Assembly: GCF_022095675.1 (NCBI RefSeq)
Contig: NZ_JAHYSG010000007.1
Location: 124,001 to 188,000 of the forward strand
Origin: Dactylosporangium sp. AC04546
GTDB taxonomy: Bacteria > Actinomycetota > Actinomycetes > Mycobacteriales > Micromonosporaceae
Length of the DNA: 64,000 bases
Direction: 5' to 3'
Below the pieces are notes generated by a model. That model saw only the letters and a list, made by a program, of their open reading frames with translations. It was not told the DNA's origin and searched no databases. Both the position numbers and the translations under genes were made by a program. Below are positions 52,354 to 60,597 of the stretch, piece by piece. The first letter of the stretch is position 1. Each line of letters begins with the position of its first letter.

Positions 52354-53895
52354 GACCCGCTCGGGGACGGCCTCGGACTCCAGGCCGCTCACCCGGCGCT
52401 CGCGCAGCAGCGCGAAGGCGAGCACCGCCGCGACCGCGCAGAACACCGCGCAGGCCACGACCGCCACCCGCACGCCGGAGGTGTGCGCCTCGGCCAGCAA
52501 CGTCCGCAACGCGCCGCCCGGCAGGCCGGTCACGTCGCCGCCGACGACCTGGTTGGCCAGCTCACCGGCGTTGCCCTGCTGGTCGGGGAAGCGGCCCAGC
52601 CCGTCGGCGATCTTCGGGCGCACGACCGACACCACGATCGCGACCATGCCCACGACCGCGACCGCCTCGCTGGCCAGGCGGACCGTGTTGAACATGCCCG
52701 CCGCCATGCCGGCCCGCGCCGGCTCGACCGTGCTCACTGCGGCGCCGTCGAGCAGGCCGACCATCGCGCCCATGCCGACGCCGATGAGCAGCAGCGGCCC
52801 GGCCAGCGCGAGGATGCCGACCTGCGGGCTCACCACGGTCAGCCCCAGGCACCCGGCGGCGATGATCAGCATGCCGGCGCTGAGCATCACCCGCACCGGG
52901 ACGCCCCGGGCGACCAGCCGGCCGGCGAGCAGCGGCGAGACCAGGATCGGGCCGGTCATCAGCAGCATCGTGAGGCCGGCGCCGCGCGCGTCGGCGCCGG
53001 TGGCGCTGATGAAGTACGCCGGGAGCACCACGAGCAGCGCCACGAACCCGACCGAGATCCCCACGTTGAGCAGGTTGACCGAGATGAACGCCTTGTTCTT
53101 GAGCAGGCTCAGGTCGAGCATCGGGTCCGGCCGGCTTCGCTCGACGAGCGCGAACACGACCAGGACGACCGCCGAGGCGGCGAACAGCCCGATCACCTGC
53201 CCGCTGCCCCAGCCGTACTGCGGGCCGGAGATGATCGCCAGCGTGAACAGCACCAGGCTGGCCGTGAACGTCACGACTCCCGGCCAGTCGACCCGTCCGC
53301 CGCCCGGCCCGCGGCTCTCGGCCACGAACGGCAGGCCCACCATCGACGCCACGACGATCACCAGGTGCGCCACGAAGACCGCCCGCCAGCCGAACGCGCC
53401 GACGAGCAGGCCGCTGGAGGTCGGCCCGAGCGCCAGGCCGGCGCCGATCGTCACGCCGAGCACGCCGAACGCCCGCGCCCGGGCCGCGCCGTCGAACGCC
53501 GAGGCGAGGATCGCGGTCCCGGCCGTCATGATGCCGGTCGCGCCGAGGCCGGCGAAGCCGCGGGCCACGTCGACGACGTAGATGTTCGTGGCGAAGACGG
53601 TCACGAGCAGCGACAGCGCGTAGAGGCCGGTGCCGAGCGTGAAGATGCGCCGGCGGCCGAAGCGGTCGCTGAACGAGCCCGCCACGAGCATGAGGCTCGC
53701 CGCGACGATGTTGTAGGAGTTGACCACCCACTGGAGGGGGACGAGGCCGGCGTCGAGCCGGGCGCCGATCTCGGGCAGGGCCGCCGACGTTCCGCTGATC
53801 CCCAGCGGCACGATGAGAACGGCCATGCAGACCACGAATAGCGTGATTCCCGGATGGTTCCGGGTCGGTGTCGCGGAATTGGCCAGTGCCGTCAT
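52345..53895 (-). CDS. MFS drug exporter, DHA2 (14-TM) type
   Basis: A 516-residue exporter with fourteen predicted membrane helices, GSFSDRFGRRRIFTLG (motif A) and QWVVNSYNIVAASLMLVAG, typical of the EmrB/QacA group. As a proton antiporter it may pump out the product of the neighbouring cluster or give self-resistance. GAGGGAG precedes the ATG at 53895. Divergent from the SARP gene; the 198-bp gap between them contains repeated TGTCACT elements but no clear SARP-type array. Confidence 0.88.
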   Translation of the reverse strand: MTALANSATPTRNHPGITLFVVCMAVLIVPLGISGTSAALPEIGARLDAGLVPLQWVVNSYNIVAASLMLVAGSFSDRFGRRRIFTLGTGLYALSLLVTVFATNIYVVDVARGFAGLGATGIMTAGTAILASAFDGAARARAFGVLGVTIGAGLALGPTSSGLLVGAFGWRAVFVAHLVIVVASMVGLPFVAESRGPGGGRVDWPGVVTFTASLVLFTLAIISGPQYGWGSGQVIGLFAASAVVLVVFALVERSRPDPMLDLSLLKNKAFISVNLLNVGISVGFVALLVVLPAYFISATGADARGAGLTMLLMTGPILVSPLLAGRLVARGVPVRVMLSAGMLIIAAGCLGLTVVSPQVGILALAGPLLLIGVGMGAMVGLLDGAAVSTVEPARAGMAAGMFNTVRLASEAVAVVGMVAIVVSVVRPKIADGLGRFPDQQGNAGELANQVVGGDVTGLPGGALRTLLAEAHTSGVRVAVVACAVFCAVAAVLAFALLRERRVSGLESEAVPERVSG

Positions 53896-54093
53896 CCGAG
53901 CGTGCTCCCTCGCAATGTGAAAATGCCGACACCGTCACGTCATCATGCGGAAACGCGGACCCGCAATGCGGTGACACCCAAAGACCCGCGGCATGTCACT
54001 TAAGAGGCATCGCCGCTGCCCGCTTGGTGGCAGGTAACATGCGCCAGTTCCCGTAGCATTGAGGAAGGTCAAAGCGTGTCACTGGGGGAATGA

Positions 54094-54852
54094 ATGCTGA
54101 AACCCGAATGCGTGCGCTACGGCATCCTCGGCCCGCTGCAGTTGCGGGCGGGCCCGGAACCGCGGCCGTTGCGCGGGCCGAAGGTCCGGAAGGTCCTGGC
54201 CCTGTTGCTGGCCCGGGCGAATCAGGTGGTGTCCGCCGACACGCTCGTCGACGAGCTGTGGGACGAACAACCGCCGAAGACGGCGGTGGCGACCCTGCGC
54301 ACCCACATTTACCATTTACGACGGTCACTGGACAATGTCGCGCCGGGACTGAGCGACCGGCTCCAGACAGCGGAGACGACCGGATACGTGCTGAGCGCCG
54401 GGCCGGGGCAGCTCGACGTGCACCGGTTCGGCGAGCTGACACGGCAGGCCGCGGACGCGGAGCCGGCCGCCGCCCTGCGGCTGCTCGACGAGGCGCTCGG
54501 CCTGTGGCGCGGGCCGGCGCTGTCGGACCTGCCGGCCGGGCGCCCGCTGCGCCAGCACATCGCGCAGCTGGAGGAAATGAAGATCACGACGCTGGAGTCG
54601 TGGGTCGGCCTGCACATGCAGCTCGGCCGGCACCGGGCGCTCGTGGCCGAGCTGCGCGGGCTGGTGTCGAGCTACCCGCTGCACGAGTGGTTCCACACCC
54701 GCTACATGGAGGCGCTGTTCCGCTCGGACCGGCGCAGCGAGGCGTTGCACGCCTACCAGCGGCTGCGCCGGATCCTGGCCGACGAGCTCGGGATCGACCC
54801 GTCGGCCCAGGTGAGGACCCTCCACCGGGAGATCCTCACCTCAGGGGCCTGA
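54094..54852 (+). CDS. SARP family transcriptional activator
   Basis: A 252-residue Streptomyces-antibiotic-regulatory-protein-type activator with an OmpR-like winged helix (about 8-100; RYGILGPLQLR, LRGPKVRKVLALLLARANQVVS, ELWDEQPPKTAVATLRTHIYHLRRSL) and a BTAD domain (about 100-250; RFGELTRQAADAEP, GLVSSYPLHEWFHTRYMEAL). It lacks the ATPase extension of large SARPs. Start ATG at 54094 with GGGGGA ahead. It should activate the adjacent biosynthetic operons; heptamer arrays at 59442-59470 and 63261-63289 are candidate sites. Confidence 0.92.
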   Translation: MLKPECVRYGILGPLQLRAGPEPRPLRGPKVRKVLALLLARANQVVSADTLVDELWDEQPPKTAVATLRTHIYHLRRSLDNVAPGLSDRLQTAETTGYVLSAGPGQLDVHRFGELTRQAADAEPAAALRLLDEALGLWRGPALSDLPAGRPLRQHIAQLEEMKITTLESWVGLHMQLGRHRALVAELRGLVSSYPLHEWFHTRYMEALFRSDRRSEALHAYQRLRRILADELGIDPSAQVRTLHREILTSGA

Positions 54853-54861
54853 GCGAGAACC

Positions 54862-56064
54862 TCACCAGCGGACCGGCAGCGCCGTGGGCCGGCGCAGCAG
54901 CACGCCGTCGTCCCACGGCAGGGCCGCCGGGTCCGCGTCCAGCTCGAGCGCCGGGAACTCGGTGGCCAGCCGGGTCAGCACCGTCGCGATCTGCAGCCGC
55001 GACATCGCGGCGCCGAGGCAGTGGTGCATGCCGTAGCCGAACTGCAGGTGCCGCGGGCCGGTGCGGTCCGGGTCGATGACGAGCGGGTCGGGGTACACCT
55101 CGGGATCCCGGTTGGCCAGGAACGCGTTCGGGTAGACCAGGTCACCCTCGCCGAGCTCCCCCACTGTGGTGCGCAAGGGCCGGGTCGCGACCCGCGGAAA
55201 CGCCGACATCCGGCCCAGCGGGATGAACCGGATCAGCTCCTCGACGAGCCGCGGCGCCACGTCCGGCTCGGCGACGAGACGGTGCCACAGCGGCGGCGCG
55301 GCCAGCAGCGCGTACAGCGACTTCGTCAGCACCGACAGGCTGTTCTGGTCGCCGCCGAGCACCGAGGCGAGCACGAGCCCGGCCAGGTCGGCGTCGGTGA
55401 GCGGCGGGTCGCTGCGGTCGCGGGCCGCCAGCAGCCGGGCGATGAGGCCGTCCGGCCGCACCGGCCGCCGCCCGCCGACGAGGTCGAGCACGTAGTTGTA
55501 CACCAGGAAGAAGTGCTCGACGAGGCCGTCGACGTCGTCGCGGGCGGCGATCTGCACGATCCGCGCCGAGGGGCGGAAGTGCGCCACGTCCTCGTCGGGG
55601 ATGCCCAGCAGCAGGCAGTTGAACCGCAGCGGGATCTCGTCGAGCACGTCGGCGAACAGGTCCGGCCGGCCGGACGCGCGCAGCGCCGCGAAGCGCGCCG
55701 TGATGAGCTCCTGCAGCGCCGGCAGCAGCGCGCCCATCGCGTTGGCGCTGTAGTCGCTGGTCACCAGCGCCCGCAGCCGTGGGTGGTGCGGCAGGTCGAG
55801 GTTGATGAGCAGCTCCGGCGGCGTGATCGTGGGCAGGAAGCTGGGCCCGTCCGGAGTGTTCGTCACCGACCGGCTGAACGAGGAGTCCATGAGGACGGCC
55901 TTGACGTCCTTGAAGCCGGTCAGGTGCGCGGCGGTGTGGCCGCTGGGCAGGACCACCTGCGGGATGCCGCTCGGCGTGCGGTCCTGGATCACGGTGTACA
56001 GCGGGGAGGGGTCGAGGCCGGGGATGTCGCCGATCGACACCCGGACATTGGCGGCAGTCGTCAC
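54862..56064 (-). CDS. cytochrome P450
   Basis: A 400-residue soluble bacterial P450 with the heme loop FGYGMHHCLGAAMSR (Cys349) and ExxR at Glu276-Arg279. In the I helix the usual (A/G)GxxT is GGDQNS (237-242), with no Thr at the oxygen-activation position, which is uncommon and could change chemistry. GTG at 56064 overlaps the HAD stop by 4 bp; it is the last gene of the ACP > KS > CLF > HAD > P450 operon. It probably oxidises a chain made by this cluster. Confidence 0.9.
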   Translation of the reverse strand: MTTAANVRVSIGDIPGLDPSPLYTVIQDRTPSGIPQVVLPSGHTAAHLTGFKDVKAVLMDSSFSRSVTNTPDGPSFLPTITPPELLINLDLPHHPRLRALVTSDYSANAMGALLPALQELITARFAALRASGRPDLFADVLDEIPLRFNCLLLGIPDEDVAHFRPSARIVQIAARDDVDGLVEHFFLVYNYVLDLVGGRRPVRPDGLIARLLAARDRSDPPLTDADLAGLVLASVLGGDQNSLSVLTKSLYALLAAPPLWHRLVAEPDVAPRLVEELIRFIPLGRMSAFPRVATRPLRTTVGELGEGDLVYPNAFLANRDPEVYPDPLVIDPDRTGPRHLQFGYGMHHCLGAAMSRLQIATVLTRLATEFPALELDADPAALPWDDGVLLRRPTALPVRW

Positions 56065-56711
56065 GTCGTCTCCAGTTCGATGAGGGCGAACAACAGGTCA
56101 CGGGCGTCCGTGTCGGTGCGGTGGTGCACGGCCCGCCAGCCCAGCGACCGGGCGGCGGCGCAGTTCTCCGCGACGTCGTCGACGAGCACGCAGTCCCCGG
56201 GCTCGACGCCGGCGGCGTCGGCGGCCATCCGGAAGATGGCCGGCTCGGGCTTGCGCACGCCGACCTCGCAGGAGTTGACGACGCAGTCGACGTCGCCGAC
56301 CGGCCGGACGATCTCCCGCCAGTACGGCTCCCACTCGCGGACGTTGTTGGTGAGGATGCCGACCCGGCAGCCGTGCTCCCGGACCGCGTGCAGCGTCGCG
56401 ACCATCGCGTGGTTGGCCTCGATGCCGTCGAACCACTGCCCGCCGAACGTCTCGAGGCGGCTGCGGGACAGGTCGGCGCCGGGGTAGTGCACCCGCAGCG
56501 CCGCCCGCAGCCGCCGGCCCCACTCGGCCTCGGTGATGAGCGCGACCTCCAGCGCCGCGAGCGGGTGCCGGCCGAGGTCGGCGGTGACCGCGTGCATCGC
56601 GGTCTCCAGCTGCTCGCGCGACAGGCCGGTCTTGCGCTCGTAGGCCGCGAAGATGTCGGCCATCGGCGGCGACAGCACGCCGCCGAAGTCGAACCACACC
56701 ATCGGCTTCAC
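56061..56711 (-). CDS. HAD superfamily hydrolase (probable phosphatase)
   Basis: A 216-residue HAD-IA hydrolase. Motif I is WFDFGGVLS (nucleophile Asp8, with Gly in place of the second Asp), as in YihX- and epoxide-hydrolase-N-type HADs; motif II is LTNN, III has VRKPEP and IV is VDDVAEN. GTG at 56711 overlaps the CLF stop by 4 bp (ATG at 56702 is an alternative). Within this cluster it could remove the phosphate of an AfsA-type product, but other phosphoesters are possible. Confidence 0.85.
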   Translation of the reverse strand: MKPMVWFDFGGVLSPPMADIFAAYERKTGLSREQLETAMHAVTADLGRHPLAALEVALITEAEWGRRLRAALRVHYPGADLSRSRLETFGGQWFDGIEANHAMVATLHAVREHGCRVGILTNNVREWEPYWREIVRPVGDVDCVVNSCEVGVRKPEPAIFRMAADAAGVEPGDCVLVDDVAENCAAARSLGWRAVHHRTDTDARDLLFALIELETT

Positions 56712-57823
56712 GACGGGCTCCCGGTGCTACCGCGCACGACGAGGCAGCCCGCCGAGCCGTCCGGCCCGAGCGCGGTGAGCAGCGCGACGGCGCCGGAAGG
56801 CCCGTGCGCGCGCCAGTGGGCGAGCACCGCGGCCAGCTGCAGCGCGCCGTTGGCGCTGAAGCACTCGCCGACGACGTCCTTGACCCGCAGCTGCGCGGTG
56901 TCCGCGCCGACCGTGCGGCGGATCGCCCGCTGCTCGGCGCCGTCCAGCCCGGCCAGGCCGGTGGCGCCCGGCGCGACCAGCGACACGTCGCCGGGCCGCA
57001 CGCCGCTGCGCTGCAGGGCCCGGGTCACGGTCCGCGCCAGGCGGTGCGCCATCGGCGGCCGGGCCTCGACCGGCCCCGGCGACTCGACCTCGCACGCGAG
57101 CAGCTCGGCCACGGCCGGCCGGCCCGCCGCCGTGGCCGCCTCGGCGTCCTCGACCAGGAACAGCGCGCAGCCCTCGCCGATCGGCACCTGCGGGTCGAGC
57201 AGCCGGGTGGCCCGCCAGCCCCACGCGGTCTGCGGGCACAGCTCCTCGACCCCGCCGAGCAGCACCCGGCCGACCTGCCCGGCGTTGATGGCGTTGCGCC
57301 CGTACCGCACGGCGTGGAAGCTCGACAACTGTCCACCCGCGACGGTCGCGTTGACGCCCCGCAGCCCGTTCCAGATCGCGATCTGCCCGGCGCAGCAGTT
57401 CATCACCGTGTTCGGGAAGGTGGCCGCGTCGACCAGGTACGGCTCGTCGCGCACGAGCGTGTCGCGGGCGAACTCGCCGATGCTGCGCAGGCTGCCCGCG
57501 CTCGTCCCGACGACCACGCCGGTCCCCGCCGGGTCGTCTGCCGGGTCGGCGCGCAGCGCGAGGCGGCTGCTGACCAGCCCGAGCGCGGTGGTCCGGTCGA
57601 GGTACCGGGTGCCCTTGCGCCCGACGTGCTCGGCCAGCCGCAGGTCCTCGACGAGTCGTACGGGCTCCGGCAGTACCTCCTGGCCGGGCAGCCGCTGCGG
57701 GTCCGCGCACGCCGCCGCCCGCCCGCCGAGGGCGTCGACGAGCGCGCCGAGCCCGATGCCGGCCGGCGTCACCACGCCCTCGGCGGTGACGGCGAGGGGC
57801 CGGACCGCGGTTGTCGTCGTCAT
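56708..57823 (-). CDS. ketosynthase chain-length factor (KS-beta)
   Basis: A 371-residue KAS II-like protein that has lost its catalytic residues: the active-site Cys is replaced by Gln165 in VAGGQLSS and the two His positions are PGATG and VGECFSANG. This is the mark of the chain-length factor of type II polyketide synthases, which dimerises with KS-alpha and fixes chain length. The ATG overlaps the KS-alpha stop (ATGA). About 10 residues shorter at its N terminus than KS-alpha. Confidence 0.9.
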   Translation of the reverse strand: MTTTTAVRPLAVTAEGVVTPAGIGLGALVDALGGRAAACADPQRLPGQEVLPEPVRLVEDLRLAEHVGRKGTRYLDRTTALGLVSSRLALRADPADDPAGTGVVVGTSAGSLRSIGEFARDTLVRDEPYLVDAATFPNTVMNCCAGQIAIWNGLRGVNATVAGGQLSSFHAVRYGRNAINAGQVGRVLLGGVEELCPQTAWGWRATRLLDPQVPIGEGCALFLVEDAEAATAAGRPAVAELLACEVESPGPVEARPPMAHRLARTVTRALQRSGVRPGDVSLVAPGATGLAGLDGAEQRAIRRTVGADTAQLRVKDVVGECFSANGALQLAAVLAHWRAHGPSGAVALLTALGPDGSAGCLVVRGSTGSPS

Positions 57824-59031
57824 GCGACCTTCCCCAGGATCGTGATGGCGTTGTTGCCCCCGAACGCGAACCCGTGGTTCTCGGCGATCCGCACGTCGGC
57901 CGTGCGGGCCGTGCCGGGCACGCAGTCGAGGTCGGGCCCGAGCGCCGGGTCGACCGTGCGCAGGTTGGCCGTCGGCGGCAGGAACCCGTCGTGGATGGCC
58001 CGGCAGCAGACGAGCGCGCCGAACCCGCTCGCGGCGCCCATCGTGTGGCCGAGCATCGACTTGATCGAGCTGATCGGCGGCACCCGGTCGCCGAACACCT
58101 CCCGGACCGCCGCGACCTCCGTCACGTCGTTCGTCGGTGTGCCGGTGCCGTGCGCGCAGATGTAGTCGACGTCGGCCGGCGTGATCCCGGCGCTGCGGTG
58201 CGCCGACCGGACGCACCCGGCGATGCTTGCCGCGTCGGGGTGCACCATGTGCTTCGCGTCGCAGCTCAGCCCGTAGCCGAGGAACTCCGCGTAGATTCGG
58301 GCGCCCCGGGCGACCGCCCGGTCGTACGGCTCGAGCACGAGGGCCACGCCGCCCTCGGCGGTGAGGATGCCCTGCCGCTCGGCGTCGAACGGCCGGCAGA
58401 CCTCCTCGGTGAGCGCGCCGAGCCGGTAGAAGCCGGCGTGGTTGTACCGGTTCACCGAGTCGGCGCCGCCGCAGACCATCAGGTCGGCCTCGCCGGTGCG
58501 GACCAGGTCGGCGGCGTAGCCGAGCGCGTAGTTGCTCGCCGCGCACGCCGTCGACAGGGTCAGCGCGTCGCCGGTCAGCCCCAGCTCGGTGTTGACCGCG
58601 ACCGCGATCTGGCTGGCCGGGACCTGGACGACCAGGCCCGGGTCGAGCGACTTGAGGCCGCCGCCGACCCACTCGGCGGCGAGCCGGTCGACGACCTGCG
58701 ACTCGCCGCTCGTGGTGCCCATGACCGAGCCGGCCCGCAGCCGGTCCAGCTTCGCCCCGTCGAGGTCGGCGTCGCGGACCGCCAGGACCGCGGCCGCCGC
58801 CGCGAGCAGGCTGCTGCGCCCCCATCGCTGCGCCGTGACCCGCCGCAGCAGCGCGGCCGGGTCGAAGTCGCGGACCTCGCCGGCCCGCACGTAGGGGAAC
58901 CCGGTCGTGTCGAAGCCGGTGATCGGCCCGGTGCCGACCCGGCCGGCCCGGATCGCCGCGGTCAGCGCGTCGGCACCGATGCCGAGGCTGCTGACCGCGC
59001 CGAGCCCGGTGACGACGACGCGCCGGTTCAT
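57820..59031 (-). CDS. beta-ketoacyl-ACP synthase, KS-alpha
   Basis: A 403-residue active ketosynthase: Cys163 in STACAAS, His294 in CAHGTGT, Lys324 and His329 in SSIKSMLGHTMGAAS. It condenses ACP-bound acyl units with malonyl-ACP. Pairing with the adjacent CLF and ACP makes a type II minimal synthase rather than a fatty-acid FabF. The ATG overlaps the ACP stop by 4 bp. The N-terminal RRVVVTGLGAVSSLGIGA is standard. No cyclase or aromatase is near, so a reduced rather than aromatic product is expected. Confidence 0.93.
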   Translation of the reverse strand: MNRRVVVTGLGAVSSLGIGADALTAAIRAGRVGTGPITGFDTTGFPYVRAGEVRDFDPAALLRRVTAQRWGRSSLLAAAAAVLAVRDADLDGAKLDRLRAGSVMGTTSGESQVVDRLAAEWVGGGLKSLDPGLVVQVPASQIAVAVNTELGLTGDALTLSTACAASNYALGYAADLVRTGEADLMVCGGADSVNRYNHAGFYRLGALTEEVCRPFDAERQGILTAEGGVALVLEPYDRAVARGARIYAEFLGYGLSCDAKHMVHPDAASIAGCVRSAHRSAGITPADVDYICAHGTGTPTNDVTEVAAVREVFGDRVPPISSIKSMLGHTMGAASGFGALVCCRAIHDGFLPPTANLRTVDPALGPDLDCVPGTARTADVRIAENHGFAFGGNNAITILGKVA

Positions 59032-59294
59032 CCCTGCGCCTCCACCGCGGCCCGGATCGCGTCCAGGTTGACCAGCCGCTCGATCTCCGCCGGTGGCAGC
59101 TTCACGCCCAGCTCGCGGTCCATCCGCGAGACGATCTGGATCAGCGCCAGCGAGTCCGCCTCGTACTCGTCGACGAAGCTCGCCTGCCCGTCGAGCTCCT
59201 CCGGGGTCAGGTCGAGCTCGAGCTCGTCGACCACGATCTGGCGGATCCGCGCCAGCCGCTCATCGACGGTGGCCGCGACCGAAGTGTTTGACAT
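59028..59294 (-). CDS. acyl carrier protein
   Basis: An 88-residue carrier protein with Ser48 in EYEADSLALIQIV for the phosphopantetheine arm and an acidic helix II. It is the first gene of the synthase operon. The start ATG at 59294 has GGAGGC upstream on the minus strand. Sequence around the Ser (ADSL, not the DSL of most PKS aromatics with LGxDSL) leaves open whether it is PKS or fatty-acid type; location decides for PKS. Confidence 0.93.
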   Translation of the reverse strand: MSNTSVAATVDERLARIRQIVVDELELDLTPEELDGQASFVDEYEADSLALIQIVSRMDRELGVKLPPAEIERLVNLDAIRAAVEAQG

Positions 59295-59441
59295 TGCCGC
59301 CTCCCCGCAATTCGACGCCCCTTTTCGGCGTCACCGGTCGGAAGCGTAGATCGCGGATCGGCGATTGTTGAGAGCAATACCACTGACGGGACATCGGGCC
59401 GGATATTAAGGGGTATTGACACCCTTCGGTCGCGGCGCGGG

Positions 59442-59470
59442 CTCCACGGCGATTCTACGGTACTTCTACG
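59442..59470. promoter_or_regulatory. three heptamers with 11-bp period, candidate SARP site
   Basis: Plus-strand heptamers CTCCACG (59442-59448), TTCTACG (59453-59459) and TTCTACG (59464-59470) are separated by exactly 4 bp each. Such direct heptamers on one face of the helix are the known SARP target pattern. The array lies between the ACP operon and the divergent membrane-protein gene. Distance to a clear -10 is not canonical on either strand. Confidence 0.6.
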
Positions 59471-59528
59471 CGCCGCTGGAAGCCTGTGGGAAACGCATTC
59501 GAGGCAACCTTGCGAGCGAGGAGCGGCG

Positions 59529-60515
59529 ATGAGCTTGGAGACCCAGAAGCCGGCCCCATCCGTGCCGGACCGGCGGCCCGGACCGGCCCGCCTGCACCGG
59601 CCCCTGCTGTTCGTCGCGGCGGTCACCGCCGTGGGCTTCCTGTGCACCCTGGCCGGCCTGGTCGCCGACGACCGGACGCTCGGCGGGGCGCCGGTGTGGC
59701 TCAAGCCGATGAAGTTCACGCTGTCGTTCGGCATCTACGCGATCACGCTCGCCTGGCTGCTGCCGCGCTTTCGCCGGGGCCGGCGGGTGGCGTGGTGGGC
59801 CGGCACCGCCCTCGCCGCCGCGCTGCTGGCCGAGCTGGGCGCCATCTCGTTCCAGGCCGGGCGCGGGCACTACAGCCACTTCAACACCGTCACGCCGCTC
59901 GACGCGCAGGTCATCCAGGTCATGACGGTGGGTGTCCTCGCGCTGTACCTCGGCAACCTCATCCTCATCGTGGTGCTCCTGCTGCGCGACCACGCGCTCG
60001 AACCGGAGCTGCGCTGGGCGTTCCGGCTCGGCCTGCTGCTCGCGTTCGCCGGCATGGTCGAGGGTTTCTTCATGAACCTGCCGACCGCCGCGCAGCAGGC
60101 GGCGGCGCAGGCCGGCCAGCCGACGCTCATCGGCGCGCACACCGTCGGCGCGCCCGACGGCGGCCCGGGCATGCCGGTCACCGGCTGGAGCACGATCGGC
60201 GGCGACCTGCGGATCCCGCACTTCCTCGGCATGCACGCCCTGCAGCTGCTGCCCCTGGTGGCGCTCGCGCTGCGGGCGCTCAGCCGCCGCCGGCCGGTCC
60301 TGCGGGCGACCGCGACCCGGGTGCGGCTCGTGCTGGTCGCCGCCGGCGCCTACACCGGGATCGTGGCGCTGACGACCTGGCAGGCGTACCGCGCGCAGCC
60401 GCTGTTGCGCCCCGACACCACCACGCTCGCGGCCGTCGCGGCACTCGTCGTCCTCACCGCCGCGGCGGCCGTTCTGGTCGTTTCGGCTGGACGCTCCGCG
60501 GACCGGCGAATATAG
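59529..60515 (+). CDS. multi-pass membrane protein of unknown family
   Basis: A 328-residue protein with about eight predicted membrane helices. Two conserved-looking segments stand out: PVWLKPMKFTLSFGIYAITLAWLL (helix 2 entry) and GGDLRIPHFLGMHALQLLPL (helix 6). I do not recognise the family. GAGGAG precedes the ATG. It is divergent from the ACP operon and its stop lies inside the -10 of the histidine-kinase promoter. It might be a transport, resistance or signalling partner of the kinase. Confidence 0.7.
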   Translation: MSLETQKPAPSVPDRRPGPARLHRPLLFVAAVTAVGFLCTLAGLVADDRTLGGAPVWLKPMKFTLSFGIYAITLAWLLPRFRRGRRVAWWAGTALAAALLAELGAISFQAGRGHYSHFNTVTPLDAQVIQVMTVGVLALYLGNLILIVVLLLRDHALEPELRWAFRLGLLLAFAGMVEGFFMNLPTAAQQAAAQAGQPTLIGAHTVGAPDGGPGMPVTGWSTIGGDLRIPHFLGMHALQLLPLVALALRALSRRRPVLRATATRVRLVLVAAGAYTGIVALTTWQAYRAQPLLRPDTTTLAAVAALVVLTAAAAVLVVSAGRSADRRI

Positions 60516-60516
60516 T
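60488..60516 (+). promoter_or_regulatory. promoter of the histidine-kinase gene
   Basis: TGGACG (60488-60493), 17-bp spacer, TATAGT (60511-60516). The -10 contains the TAG stop of the preceding membrane gene. A 75-base leader follows to the ATG at 60598. Confidence 0.6.
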
Positions 60517-60597
60517 GGACATCGCCTTTCCCGTCATTGGAAAGGCGTCCGGGAATGCTTCCGAGCGAATTCGAGCGAAACGGGACGCGGGGCGATT

